Notes: a model not told the origin generated them from the sequence alone. 11,641 bases of DNA from an uncultured Pseudomonadota bacterium (GCA_913056375.1 CAJXNF010000050.1:1-11641); one strand, 5' to 3'; shown: positions 1-6,683, counted from the first letter of the stretch. Translations and numbers: made by a program.

Positions 1-1020
1 ATCAAAGGCTTCAACGTCAACAGCGTTCAGCAACTCAGGCCTGTCCTGCAGAACTTTGGTGTACCCGTTGAAGACAGCCTGGATAAAACGGCGCTTGCCT
101 GGCTAGCTCCTGATCACCAGATTGTCCGTGACTACCTGCACTTCAAATCACTGGATACCGCTTGTGCGCAGGTCGAGAAGCTGATCAAACACGCATCAGA
201 GCATGATGACAACAGAATCCGGGCCAACTACCGTCAGCTCGGTACCGACACCGGGAGAGTTAGTTGCGCTGACCCGAATCTGCAGAACGTCAAACGTGAC
301 AAGGAGTACCGGCGTGGATTCATCGCTGGACCGGGTTATGTACTTGTTATCGCTGACTACTCTCAGCTTGAGCTGCGAATTGCTGCTGAGTGCAGTGGTG
401 AAGAGAGGATGAGGCAGGCATATAGAGACAACGTCGACTTCCACACCCGCACTGCTGCCTTGATGAATGGAATCGAGGAGGAAGAGGTCACTTCAGAACA
501 ACGCAGAAACGCCAAAACGTACAATTTTGGCGCGTTATTTGGAAGTGGCGCACAATCCATCAGAACTCAAGCAGCCAATGCAGGGCTCTACCTGACACTC
601 GAAGAGGCACAGGAGAAGCTTGATCAGTGGAAAGGAGCCTTCCCGCAACTGATTGGTTGGCAGCGCGATCAGGGAAATAGCTCTGGTCCCGTCTACACCT
701 TGATGGGTCGACGTCGTCTACTTACTCCTTTCTCTGACAAGTACACCACCCGCTTGAACACACAGGTCCAGGGCACTGGTGGTGACTGTATGAAAGCAGC
801 GCTGGCCTTGCTCTGGGAGAACTACCTTTCTGTAAAGCCTGAGTGGAAACTTGTCGCTAACGTCCATGACGAAGCGGTCCTCGAAGTTCCTGAAGCTGAA
901 AAAGACGAAGCCCAGGTTGTTCTCAAAGAGTGCATGGAGTCAGCAGCATTTGAAGTGATGCTGGTTGAAGTTCCGATCGTTGCTGAACCGGGGTGCGGTA
1001 GCGATTGGTCAGCTAAATGA
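1..1020 (+). CDS. polA: DNA polymerase I family (family A), C-terminal polymerase domain, 5'-truncated by the window
   Basis: Template-directed DNA synthesis for phage replication. Frame 1 is open from the first base, so the gene begins before the window and any 3'-5' exonuclease domain is not visible; 339 residues are seen. Palm and finger motifs of family A are intact: motif A (DYSQLELR, catalytic Asp at visible residue 119), the O-helix motif B (RRNAKTYNFGALFG, Lys 172) and motif C (HDE, residues 289-291). A TGR...DPNLQN motif precedes motif A. The residue aligned with E. coli Phe762 is Phe (176), and the one aligned with Tyr766 is Phe (180). The gene ends with TGA and is followed by short same-strand genes and dcd, so it probably heads or belongs to the replication operon. 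Family assignment is secure; the close relationship to other phage polymerases is inferred. Confidence 0.96.
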   Translation: MKGFNVNSVQQLRPVLQNFGVPVEDSLDKTALAWLAPDHQIVRDYLHFKSLDTACAQVEKLIKHASEHDDNRIRANYRQLGTDTGRVSCADPNLQNVKRDKEYRRGFIAGPGYVLVIADYSQLELRIAAECSGEERMRQAYRDNVDFHTRTAALMNGIEEEEVTSEQRRNAKTYNFGALFGSGAQSIRTQAANAGLYLTLEEAQEKLDQWKGAFPQLIGWQRDQGNSSGPVYTLMGRRRLLTPFSDKYTTRLNTQVQGTGGDCMKAALALLWENYLSVKPEWKLVANVHDEAVLEVPEAEKDEAQVVLKECMESAAFEVMLVEVPIVAEPGCGSDWSAK

Positions 1021-1050
1021 CGGTAACTTATTCGTTATTACGTCATTCCC

Positions 1051-1221
1051 GTGTCGAGGGAAGATTACGAGAAGCGATTAAAGGTCATCGTCGATCAGCT
1101 GCCCTTGGGTTTGCTACACCGCCTGATTGACGACGCTCAGTACTTCCTGGACTGGTATCACTCCAAAAAAGAATCGCGCAGGAAGTGGCGCGGTAAAAAA
1201 CCATTTAAACGTTTTGACTGA
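1051..1221 (+). CDS. Small hypothetical protein (56 aa), GTG start
   Basis: No function recognised. The reading frame runs from a GTG at 1051 to a TGA whose last base is the A of the dcd ATG, giving a 1-base overlap that suggests translational coupling. An in-frame TAA at 1024-1026 and the absence of ATG leave GTG as the plausible start; no clear ribosome binding site precedes it. The protein starts MSREDYEKRL, has a leucine-rich amphipathic centre (QLPLGLLHRLIDDAQYFLDW) and ends in a strongly basic tail (SRRKWRGKKPFKRF). That tail could contact nucleic acid, but this is speculation. The tight fit between polA and dcd supports a real gene. Confidence 0.6.
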   Translation: MSREDYEKRLKVIVDQLPLGLLHRLIDDAQYFLDWYHSKKESRRKWRGKKPFKRFD

Positions 1222-1742
1222 TGATTGACGTCCGAATCGAAGAACTGGCACTGAAAGGCATGATTGAGCCTTTTCATCATGAGTGCGTTCAACCCTGCAG
1301 CTATGACGTGCATCTCGGTGATCACATCAAAGTTGAAACTGAGCTGGGTTGGAACGACATCGACATGAGCGAGCATTCAGCAGAGAAGCCGCTGTTGATG
1401 CCACCAGGCTGCTTTGTTCTCGGGGAAACGATCGAATATTTGAAAATACCTGGGAATGTAGAAGCTCATCTACACCTCGTAAGTTCCCGCGCTCGCGAAG
1501 GACTAAACCACCTGCTCGCTGGCCTGGTCGATTGTGGCTATGAGGGGCGACTTACCCTGGAGCTGAAAAATTCTCTGCAATTTGGACAGATCCCGATCTA
1601 TCCAGGATTGCGTATTGCTCAGCTAACGTTCTTTGAATACGAACGTGACGCAGCCATTCCATACCACGGGCGTTATTTTGGAGATAGCAAAGTAAGTATG
1701 GCTAAGCGTGGGACGGATGTACTCGATCTACAAAGGCCATAA
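1221..1742 (+). CDS. dcd: dCTP deaminase / dUTPase-superfamily protein
   Basis: Probable dCTP deaminase making dUTP (in some family members dUMP) from dCTP, feeding dTMP synthesis. The 173-aa length is close to that of the trimeric Dcd family. Visible signatures are SYDVHLG (27-33), the SSRAREGL segment (88-95, matching the Ser and Arg of E. coli Dcd S111/R115), HLLAGLVDCGYEG (97-109, with His97 and Ala100 matching the deaminase-specific positions 121 and 124), and the catalytic Glu114 in LTLELKN, matching E138. The usual DPG turn is DCG here. The aromatic C-terminal segment PYHGRYFGDSK fits the nucleotide-closing part. It starts on the last base of the preceding gene. Deaminase rather than plain dUTPase is favoured by the His and Glu positions; bifunctionality cannot be decided. 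Confidence 0.88.
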   Translation: MIDVRIEELALKGMIEPFHHECVQPCSYDVHLGDHIKVETELGWNDIDMSEHSAEKPLLMPPGCFVLGETIEYLKIPGNVEAHLHLVSSRAREGLNHLLAGLVDCGYEGRLTLELKNSLQFGQIPIYPGLRIAQLTFFEYERDAAIPYHGRYFGDSKVSMAKRGTDVLDLQRP

Positions 1743-1878
1743 AATCTATGAGATCGCCTACCCCGTAGGAGAAAACGCCGCTTATTTTGCATTCATAAAT
1801 GGCGACCGTCACTACTTCAAGTCTCGGGTTGCTGCTCAGACTTATCTGGATCGGCTTTTTGGTGATCAGCAGTCCTGA
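1717..1878 (+). CDS. Small hypothetical protein (53 aa) overlapping the dcd end
   Basis: Not recognised. A complete ATG-to-TGA frame overlaps the last 26 bases of dcd in another frame. The translation looks like a folded beta-rich protein: it starts MYSIYKGHKIYEIAYP, continues AAYFAFINGDRHYFKS and ends in a short helix (RVAAQTYLDRLFGD). This alternation of aromatic and charged residues is unlike a random frame. It faces a minus-strand gene whose 3' end it overlaps by 62 bases. A role near DNA metabolism is suggested only by position. Confidence 0.65.
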   Translation: MYSIYKGHKIYEIAYPVGENAAYFAFINGDRHYFKSRVAAQTYLDRLFGDQQS

Positions 1879-2014
1879 ACTGGATTGATCCGTCAGCATT
1901 TATCTCCCAATCAAGAAGCGTTCCGTCCTCCCATTCCAATACTTTTAACAGATCTGCTGGAAAACTAATTTCCCCGTCGTCACTGAGTGGGAGCAACCAA
2001 GTTTTTTGCGTCAT
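1817..2014 (-). CDS. Small AbrB/SpoVT-like protein (65 aa)
   Basis: Probably a swapped-hairpin AbrB/MazE/SpoVT-type DNA-binding protein or a relative. Residues 2-48 show the family pattern: a strand (KTWLLPLSDDG), the turn EISFPADLLKVLEW with Phe-Pro before a short helix, then EDGTLLDWEINADGSIQFR as the second beta hairpin. The last 17 residues are a polar tail (ADHQKADPDKSEQQPET). In phages and cyanobacteria such proteins are transcription regulators or antitoxin-like; no adjacent toxin is visible. It is encoded against the surrounding genes. Its ATG lies five bases from the ATG of the divergent 50-aa gene, and its 3' end overlaps the preceding + strand gene by 62 bases. Confidence 0.62.
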   Translation of the reverse strand: MTQKTWLLPLSDDGEISFPADLLKVLEWEDGTLLDWEINADGSIQFRTADHQKADPDKSEQQPET

Positions 2015-2019
2015 GGTCT

Positions 2020-2172
2020 ATGGAGTCGAGAAGTGCTGAAGATCTGCGAGAGGATCTAATTCGGTTAATTGAACTTTCGCGTCGTCCCTATTTAAGCGAT
2101 GGGGCGCGAGCTGTCATTGCCTTACAAATAACAGTAATTCAGGAAACTTTAGATAGATTGTCTCCTCGGTAG
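2020..2172 (+). CDS. Small hypothetical helical protein (50 aa)
   Basis: Not recognised. The ATG at 2020 gives MESRSAEDLREDLIRLIELS..., a protein predicted to be mostly helical (residues 6-20 and 28-46, with repeated Leu/Ile spacing). A longer form from GTG 1987 exists but would run into the coding sequence of the divergent AbrB-like gene, so the ATG is preferred. The last 34 bases overlap the convergent minus-strand gene. Composition is compatible with a real small phage protein; independent evidence is limited. Confidence 0.5.
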   Translation: MESRSAEDLREDLIRLIELSRRPYLSDGARAVIALQITVIQETLDRLSPR

Positions 2173-2312
2173 TTCACCGAGAGGGTCTGATCGTCCCATC
2201 TTTTAAGAAGGATGTCCGCTTGCCAGCAACAGCTGCTGTAAGTGGTGATTCCGTCTGGGTAGGTGGCTTTGTAATAGACGTGACCGTGTGGGTCGTACAG
2301 GGTTTCGATCAT
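2139..2312 (-). CDS. Small hypothetical protein (57 aa)
   Basis: Not recognised. Reading right to left, an ATG at 2312 opens a 57-codon frame beginning MIETLYDPHGHVYYKATYP and continuing DGITTYSSCCWQADILLKRW. The density of aromatic residues, the DPHGH turn and the regular beta-like alternation are typical of a compact small protein rather than of a chance frame. A Cys-Cys pair sits at residues 28-29. It overlaps the 3' end of the 50-aa + strand gene. Its start lies 82 bases from the TTG start of the ribonucleotide reductase, so the two diverge from one short intergenic region that probably carries promoters for both. Confidence 0.6.
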   Translation of the reverse strand: MIETLYDPHGHVYYKATYPDGITTYSSCCWQADILLKRWDDQTLSVNYRGDNLSKVS

Positions 2313-2384
2313 CACTTTTTTGAACGCATCTTAATACGGTTGGCCTAGCAACCCATCCGATTTTGGTTATCTTGAGTGAGCTGC

Positions 2385-2390
2385 GAAAGG
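2385..2390 (+). promoter_or_regulatory. Ribosome binding site supporting the TTG start of the ribonucleotide reductase
   Basis: GAAAGG lies four bases before TTG 2395. An in-frame TGA at 2377-2379 means no start further upstream is possible. The next in-frame ATG would remove about 66 residues, including a conserved-looking N-terminal segment (FYRTYSRK). Confidence 0.5.
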
Positions 2391-2394
2391 CCTG

Positions 2395-4749
2395 TTGATC
2401 GCCCTAAGACCCTTGAAGAGATCTGAATTTGCTGAATCTGCACCGGCTGCGAACCCGGTGTTTTATCGGACATACAGCCGAAAGAAAGAAGACGGAACCC
2501 GTGAAAGTTTTACCGAGGTTTGCGACCGGGTCATTAAAGGCCTGAGCGAACTCGGTCGTTTCAATGAGCAGGAGGAGCGTCTTGTAGAGCACATGCTGCT
2601 GCAAAAGAAGATGCTTCCTTCGGGACGCTGGCTATGGGTCGGTGGCACCGACTGGATAAAGGATGAGAAGAATTTTTCCGGTGCTTATAACTGCACTTCC
2701 ACGGAGCTAGTGGACTGGGAAGCCTTCGGTCTGATGATGGACCTGGCGATGATGGGCTCCGGCACTGGCGCGATCATTGAACAGCGGATGATCAAGCGCT
2801 TGCCTGTAATCCGTAACAGGCTTCAGGTAGATGACGTTATCGGTATTGGAGGTGTATCTGATGAGAACCGCCAGGAGAACACACACAAGGAGTATCTAGG
2901 CAACACCCTCAAAATCACTGTCGGCGACTCACGTCGAGGTTGGGTAGATGCGTACACCGCAATACTCGAAGCCAGCTCTGAACTGGTTTTTGACTGTCAG
3001 CGTCCTGTCCATATCAAGGTCGACCTTTCACATGTTCGTCCAGCCGGTCGGAAACTGAAGGGCTTTGGTGGAACTTCTAATCCCATCAAGCTTGAAAACC
3101 TCTTCTATCGAATCGCTGACATCATCAATGGAGCATTTGGTCGTCAGCTGACCTCTGTTGAGTGCTGTCTGCTTTTGGATGAAGCGGCCACGGTGGTTGT
3201 AGCTGGCAACATCCGGCGCAGTGCCGGTATGCGGCAGTTCAACAGCACTGACATCGCTGCTGCATCTGCGAAAGACAACCTTTGGCAGCAAGACGCAGAC
3301 GGTGCCTGGCGTATCGACCCACAACGAGATGCGCTGCGGATGGCAAATCACACCCGCGTCTACCACTCCAAACCAACTCGCGATGAGGTGGTGGCTGCTG
3401 TGACGAAGCAGTTCTACAGCGGTGAAGGCGCTATCCAATTTGCTCCTGAAGCCATTGCCCGTTCCAACGTCGACCTCCTCGACACTGATGAGAAGCGAAA
3501 GCAATTCATCAACCTCTATTGCGAGGAAGGTCGTGATGTAGCAGCAGCGTATTTGACCGTGCTGGATCCGCACCCGCTCCCAATGGATGACAAGGAGCTG
3601 CGGCATCGGATGAATCGCTATGGACTAAATCCTTGTGGGGAGATCCTGGGCACCGACTTCCACTGCAATCTGAGTGAGATCCACCTCAATCAGTTGGATC
3701 CAAACAACTGGCAAGAACAGGAAGACGCCTTCCGAGCAGGGGCGCTTACTGCGGGTGCGCTGCTCCATCACCGGTTTAATGTCTCTCGTTATCGGGAGAG
3801 CCGGGAGCTTGACCCGATTGTGGGCGTCAGCTTCACTGGCTTGTTCGACTTCTTTGTCCACGCTTTTGGAGCCGACTGGTTGCGTTGGTTTGTGGCAGGT
3901 CGTCCAGACACTCCAGAAGGAAAGGCCTTCAAAACGACTGAAGCGTCCTATCTGATGCGTTGGCGCAATGTGGTTGAGAAGACCCTTAAGGAGTACTGCG
4001 ATAAGCACAATCTCCGCGTTCCCAACCGCAGCACCACTGTGCAGCCTGCAGGAACTAAGAGCCTTCTGACTGGAGCAAGCAGCGGCTGGCATCCTCCCAA
4101 AGCGCAGCGTTTCATCCGCCGTGTCACGTTCCGGAAAAACGACCCGGTCGCCCTGGCTTGTCTTGATTACGGCTACTCAGTTGTCCCCTCTCAGTCCGAT
4201 AAGGATGACGAAGGGAAGCTGCTCGATAACCCCTTCGATCCTCGCTGCACAGAGTGGTTGGTGGAGATTCCTTATTCGACCAGCTGGGCTGATATTCCTG
4301 GTTGTGACGATGTGGACATCTCCGCGATCACTGCTGCAGCGCAGTTCGACTTCTACATGCAAGTGCAGAAGTTCTATACAGCTCACAACACCTCGGCCAC
4401 GATCGAGTACCGCGAAAACGAGATCGAAGAACTCTCTGACCTGATCTATAACTCGATTGAGTCAGATGGTGGCTACATCTCCGCCGCACTGTTGGCTCGC
4501 TTTGATGCAGGTGAGACATTCCCGCGCCTGCCCTTTGAGCCCATCTCAAAAGAGATGTACCTGGAGCTTCAGGCTGAAGTCGGAGTGCGTCGTCGGAACG
4601 GCGATTTCTTTGAATCTCTGAACAAGCACGACAATGGTGAGCTGATCGAAGCTGGTCCTGCCCCTTGCGATTCGGACAAGTGTTTGATCGAAGGAGCGGA
4701 CGGAATCGCTAAGCCGTTCTCTGAAGATTCCTTGTTCGCTCCTGTATGA
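2395..4749 (+). CDS. nrdJ: Adenosylcobalamin-dependent (class II) ribonucleoside-triphosphate reductase
   Basis: Reduces ribonucleoside triphosphates to dNTPs, using a cobalamin-generated thiyl radical. It belongs to the monomeric RTPR type known from Lactobacillus leichmannii (739 aa); this one has 784. Visible signatures: PSGRWLWVGGT near residue 75; Cys100 in YNCTST and Cys424 in FHCNLSEI as the reducible pair; Cys414 in NPCGEI as the thiyl-radical cysteine, with Glu416; and a C-terminal CX4C shuttle pair (Cys758, Cys763). About 21 residues follow the CX4C pair, somewhat more than in the Lactobacillus enzyme. The start is TTG with a GAAAGG ribosome binding site. The enzyme would rely on host cobalamin, available in picocyanobacteria as pseudocobalamin, and supplies dNTPs together with dcd. 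Assignment is secure. Confidence 0.96.
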   Translation: MIALRPLKRSEFAESAPAANPVFYRTYSRKKEDGTRESFTEVCDRVIKGLSELGRFNEQEERLVEHMLLQKKMLPSGRWLWVGGTDWIKDEKNFSGAYNCTSTELVDWEAFGLMMDLAMMGSGTGAIIEQRMIKRLPVIRNRLQVDDVIGIGGVSDENRQENTHKEYLGNTLKITVGDSRRGWVDAYTAILEASSELVFDCQRPVHIKVDLSHVRPAGRKLKGFGGTSNPIKLENLFYRIADIINGAFGRQLTSVECCLLLDEAATVVVAGNIRRSAGMRQFNSTDIAAASAKDNLWQQDADGAWRIDPQRDALRMANHTRVYHSKPTRDEVVAAVTKQFYSGEGAIQFAPEAIARSNVDLLDTDEKRKQFINLYCEEGRDVAAAYLTVLDPHPLPMDDKELRHRMNRYGLNPCGEILGTDFHCNLSEIHLNQLDPNNWQEQEDAFRAGALTAGALLHHRFNVSRYRESRELDPIVGVSFTGLFDFFVHAFGADWLRWFVAGRPDTPEGKAFKTTEASYLMRWRNVVEKTLKEYCDKHNLRVPNRSTTVQPAGTKSLLTGASSGWHPPKAQRFIRRVTFRKNDPVALACLDYGYSVVPSQSDKDDEGKLLDNPFDPRCTEWLVEIPYSTSWADIPGCDDVDISAITAAAQFDFYMQVQKFYTAHNTSATIEYRENEIEELSDLIYNSIESDGGYISAALLARFDAGETFPRLPFEPISKEMYLELQAEVGVRRRNGDFFESLNKHDNGELIEAGPAPCDSDKCLIEGADGIAKPFSEDSLFAPV

Positions 4750-4756
4750 GTTTCAC

Positions 4757-4942
4757 ATGGAGCTTAAGGAAGCTCTTGCAGTGATTTACAAGGGGCAGTC
4801 CAATGTTGCAGTTATGGCAGCCAAGTTGGATATGCCCCTTAAAACACTTCAAGCTGAATTCAGGGTTTATGTATCTAAAAACCCTATAGACCCCGACATC
4901 TGGCGCGGGGACGTAGATCTCAGCTGGCCTTACGTCTGCTGA
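4757..4942 (+). CDS. Small hypothetical protein (61 aa) after the reductase
   Basis: Function unknown. The ATG lies 7 bases after the reductase stop, so it is probably cotranscribed. The N-terminal part (MELKEALAVIYKGQSNVAVMAAKLDMPLKTLQAEFRVYV) has the spacing of a small helix-turn-helix-like helical domain. The end, NPIDPDIWRGDVDLSWPYVC, is rich in Trp and Asp. I have the impression that similar small proteins with a final (L/M)SWPY motif occur in cyanophages, but no search was done. The last 23 bases overlap the convergent holin-like gene. Confidence 0.68.
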   Translation: MELKEALAVIYKGQSNVAVMAAKLDMPLKTLQAEFRVYVSKNPIDPDIWRGDVDLSWPYVC

Positions 4943-5276
4943 TCACAGTGTGAAATCCAAGGGCTAGAAGACTGGCTCCTAGACCAGTGACAATGGCTTC
5001 ATCCCACGGACCTCCAAAATGCGTGGGATGAGCACTTAAATCAGCAATTGTTGTGAAGATTCCTGTAAACAAAATATCGATGAACAAAGTACGTCTTCTC
5101 ACCAAAAGGCCACCCACCAGGCAAGCCAAGGCCGTGATAAGCCCTGTCTGGGCTGCGATCTGAGCGTGCTTCAGAGTAAGTGCGGATACGTCTCCCTGAA
5201 CCATTACAAGAAGACATGAAAGCCATGCTTCACCGAATTTTTCAGGTGCATCCTTAACCGCCTCTACATAAGGCAT
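4920..5276 (-). CDS. Three-helix membrane protein, putative holin
   Basis: A 118-aa protein with three predicted membrane segments: roughly residues 36-59 (ALTLKHAQIAAQTGLITALA), 65-85 (LFIDILFTGIFTTIADL) and 95-112 (VTGLGASLLALGFHTVI). A Lys/Arg-rich tail (SRRKAS) and an RRR motif separate the helices. Size, topology and the charged C-terminus fit a class I-type holin that would permeabilise the inner membrane for endolysin release. The start is ATG at 5276, with an AT-rich inverted repeat just upstream. It lies away from the endolysin, beside the integrase, and diverges from the 48-aa gene. Holin is inferred from topology only; another small membrane protein is possible. Confidence 0.65.
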   Translation of the reverse strand: MPYVEAVKDAPEKFGEAWLSCLLVMVQGDVSALTLKHAQIAAQTGLITALACLVGGLLVRRRTLFIDILFTGIFTTIADLSAHPTHFGGPWDEAIVTGLGASLLALGFHTVISRRKAS

Positions 5277-5282
5277 GGTTTT

Positions 5283-5308
5283 ATTAACTTAATTACTTTT
5301 AAGTTAAT
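5283..5308. promoter_or_regulatory. Perfect 10-bp inverted repeat between divergent genes
   Basis: ATTAACTTAA and TTAAGTTAAT are exact reverse complements separated by TTACTT. The repeat fills most of the 38-bp gap between the holin-like start (5276) and the 48-aa gene start (5315). It could be an operator controlling both promoters. The absence of a G+C-rich stem makes a terminator unlikely. Confidence 0.55.
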
Positions 5309-5314
5309 CGAAGT

Positions 5315-5461
5315 ATGGACGAAAACACTTACAACAACTGGCTTCGCGTTAAAGAAGCTCTTGAAAAAAGTGGGAAAACTGACTCCTTCTTCTATGAACG
5401 TGCTTGCGCGATTGTCAAAACAAGACAAGATCCAGGCCCTATGCCGCCAACTTTTGCCTGA
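5315..5461 (+). CDS. Small conserved-looking phage protein (48 aa)
   Basis: An ATG-to-TGA frame encodes a 48-residue protein: it starts MDENTYNNWLRVKEALEK, continues SGKTDSFFYERACAIVK and ends TRQDPGPMPPTFA. The pattern NW.(K/R)VK.ALE..GKTD..FY.RA.AI is one I associate with small proteins of marine cyanophages and their hosts, but no function is known. The last 23 bases overlap the 3' end of the convergent integrase gene. It is the only gene transcribed rightward from the inverted repeat. Confidence 0.7.
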   Translation: MDENTYNNWLRVKEALEKSGKTDSFFYERACAIVKTRQDPGPMPPTFA

Positions 5462-6551
5462 GACGGCGTTTTAGATCCTCTTTCTTCGTCCATCTCAAAT
5501 AGGTCGCCTTGTGGACTTTCTCCGCGTGGCCCATCATCTCTGCAGCCACAGCAACATCAATGTGGCTGTAGTCGGGATGCGTATGGACCCGCGCTGCCCA
5601 GGCATGCCGTAAGTCGTATGTCTTCGGCTCTTCCCGCCAAAGAGCCAAGGGCCTGTGGCGTTGCATGTACTTAGACACGGCCTTACCCAGCACGACGTGA
5701 CTTGCTTCAGGGTTATGACCAGGGAGCTTGAAGTTTCGAAGGTTCCAGCGCTCGATCCATTTCGGATGTGCGGGTGCAACGACGTGGAAGCCTGTCTTGG
5801 AGTTATCCGAGATCTCGATCAGACCCTCTTCATCCGGAAGACTGTGCAACCTGAATACTTCGTGGTTCCTAAGACCCCAAGTAGCGATGTAGCCAAAGAC
5901 CACCTGCCAGCTGCGGTTTTCTAAACGGTCGATGAACGCTTCGACCTGCCGATCAGACGGAAGGGTTCGAGGTTCGATGGCTTTGGACGGGCTGTACTTA
6001 TTGCAGGACTTGATGCGGTCCATCCAGTTCCGGTCTAGGTCGACGCCTATTTCGATGAGCCGGTTACACGTCACCAAGCGCCTGGTGCGTTCCCTGGAGT
6101 TCTCACCAGAGCTTTCCACCCATTGTTCAATCTTCAGTGGGCTGACAGATCCTGTGAAGAGTGCGAGGGCTCTGGAATGCCTCCAGTAGTCGGGATGCGT
6201 GTCCTGGATCTCCAGCTTCCGTAGGTGGGTTTCCAGCTCTAAAGAAAGCGCTCTCCATCCGGTGTAACCGGGCTTCTCTGCAGCTCTCTTCAAGTCAGCG
6301 AGCGCGTTCGGGTTGTCGTCCAGGTGGAGGCAGAGTTTGAAGACCCGATCGACCGCGTCTGGCTCCTTGGAGTAGATGCCGGTACTTTTCCTGTCAGATC
6401 CATCCGGAAAAGGACAGATTGCTTTGACGTAGAACACCGGACTCTGAGAAGTCAGTCGTATCCTGAAATTGCTGCCCATCTCCATTAGGACAGCGTTCTT
6501 TTTCACCCAGTTTTCCTTGCTAGTGGGTCTGCCCAATTGTTTGCCTGCCAT
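5439..6551 (-). CDS. int: Tyrosine recombinase / phage integrase
   Basis: Catalyses site-specific recombination between attP and a host tRNA attB. The 370-aa form from ATG 6551 begins MAGKQLGRPTSKENW; a TTG at 6590 would add 13 residues, but the ATG is the more likely start. The N-terminal half fits an arm- and core-binding region. The C-terminal catalytic set is visible: Arg228 (GLRNHE), Lys252 (SKTGF), Tyr312-X-X-Arg315 in YDLRHAWA (Tyr where many members have His), His342 (MMGHAEKV) and the nucleophile Tyr351 (ATYLRW). The gene ends AAGTTGGCGGCATAG, overlapping the 48-aa gene tail to tail. Half a tRNA-Ala gene lies 160 bp upstream of its start, the standard integrase and attP arrangement. 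All catalytic residues are present, so the enzyme is probably active. Confidence 0.93.
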   Translation of the reverse strand: MAGKQLGRPTSKENWVKKNAVLMEMGSNFRIRLTSQSPVFYVKAICPFPDGSDRKSTGIYSKEPDAVDRVFKLCLHLDDNPNALADLKRAAEKPGYTGWRALSLELETHLRKLEIQDTHPDYWRHSRALALFTGSVSPLKIEQWVESSGENSRERTRRLVTCNRLIEIGVDLDRNWMDRIKSCNKYSPSKAIEPRTLPSDRQVEAFIDRLENRSWQVVFGYIATWGLRNHEVFRLHSLPDEEGLIEISDNSKTGFHVVAPAHPKWIERWNLRNFKLPGHNPEASHVVLGKAVSKYMQRHRPLALWREEPKTYDLRHAWAARVHTHPDYSHIDVAVAAEMMGHAEKVHKATYLRWTKKEDLKRRLRQKLAA

Positions 6552-6552
6552 C

Positions 6553-6630
6553 GGTTTAACCAGAGTAGGTTGAGACTGACTGCAGCGCAAGAGATTTCAG
6601 TGATAGCAGTTGACCTCATTAGGTTGAACC
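6553..6630. repeat. Short repeats upstream of int, possible integrase arm sites or operator
   Basis: GGTTTAACC (6553-6561) and GGTTGAACC (6622-6630) are two near-identical, nearly palindromic 9-mers. TAGGTTGA also occurs twice (6566-6573 and 6620-6627). They flank the integrase start and lie 80-160 bp from the putative attP core. Such spacing is compatible with arm-type binding sites or an int operator. The repeats are short and could be chance. Confidence 0.3.
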
Positions 6631-6647
6631 AATCTCAAGTAAACAAG

Positions 6648-6683
6648 AAAAAATCCCGGAAACACCATGAAGTGCTCCCGAGA
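6648..6683 (-). terminator. Strong intrinsic terminator downstream of the tRNA-Ala 3' segment
   Basis: On the minus strand TCTCGGGAGCAC (6683-6672) pairs with GTGTTTCCGGGA (6665-6654) across a TTCATG loop. The stem has 12 bp, of which three are G-U pairs, and is followed at once by TTTTTT. The other strand has no U-tract after the hairpin, so termination is one-way. It lies 28 bp beyond the tRNA end and about 100 bp before the int start, all on the same strand. In an integrated prophage it would stop transcription from the host tRNA promoter before it reached int. Confidence 0.8.

Noticed and set aside
1017..1130. A 37-codon frame from the ATG overlapping the polA stop
   Set aside because: The competing 56-aa frame from GTG 1051 is longer, more protein-like and links exactly to the dcd start.
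2332..2338. TAATACG, the beginning of a T7-type promoter
   Set aside because: The remaining bases of the consensus do not match, and no phage RNA polymerase is seen in the window.
3028..3606. A 192-codon minus-strand frame inside the ribonucleotide reductase
   Set aside because: Opposite-strand shadow of an intact conserved enzyme; the translation has no recognisable domain.
3625..4092. A 155-codon minus-strand frame inside the ribonucleotide reductase
   Set aside because: Same reason: a shadow of a conserved enzyme with no supporting context.
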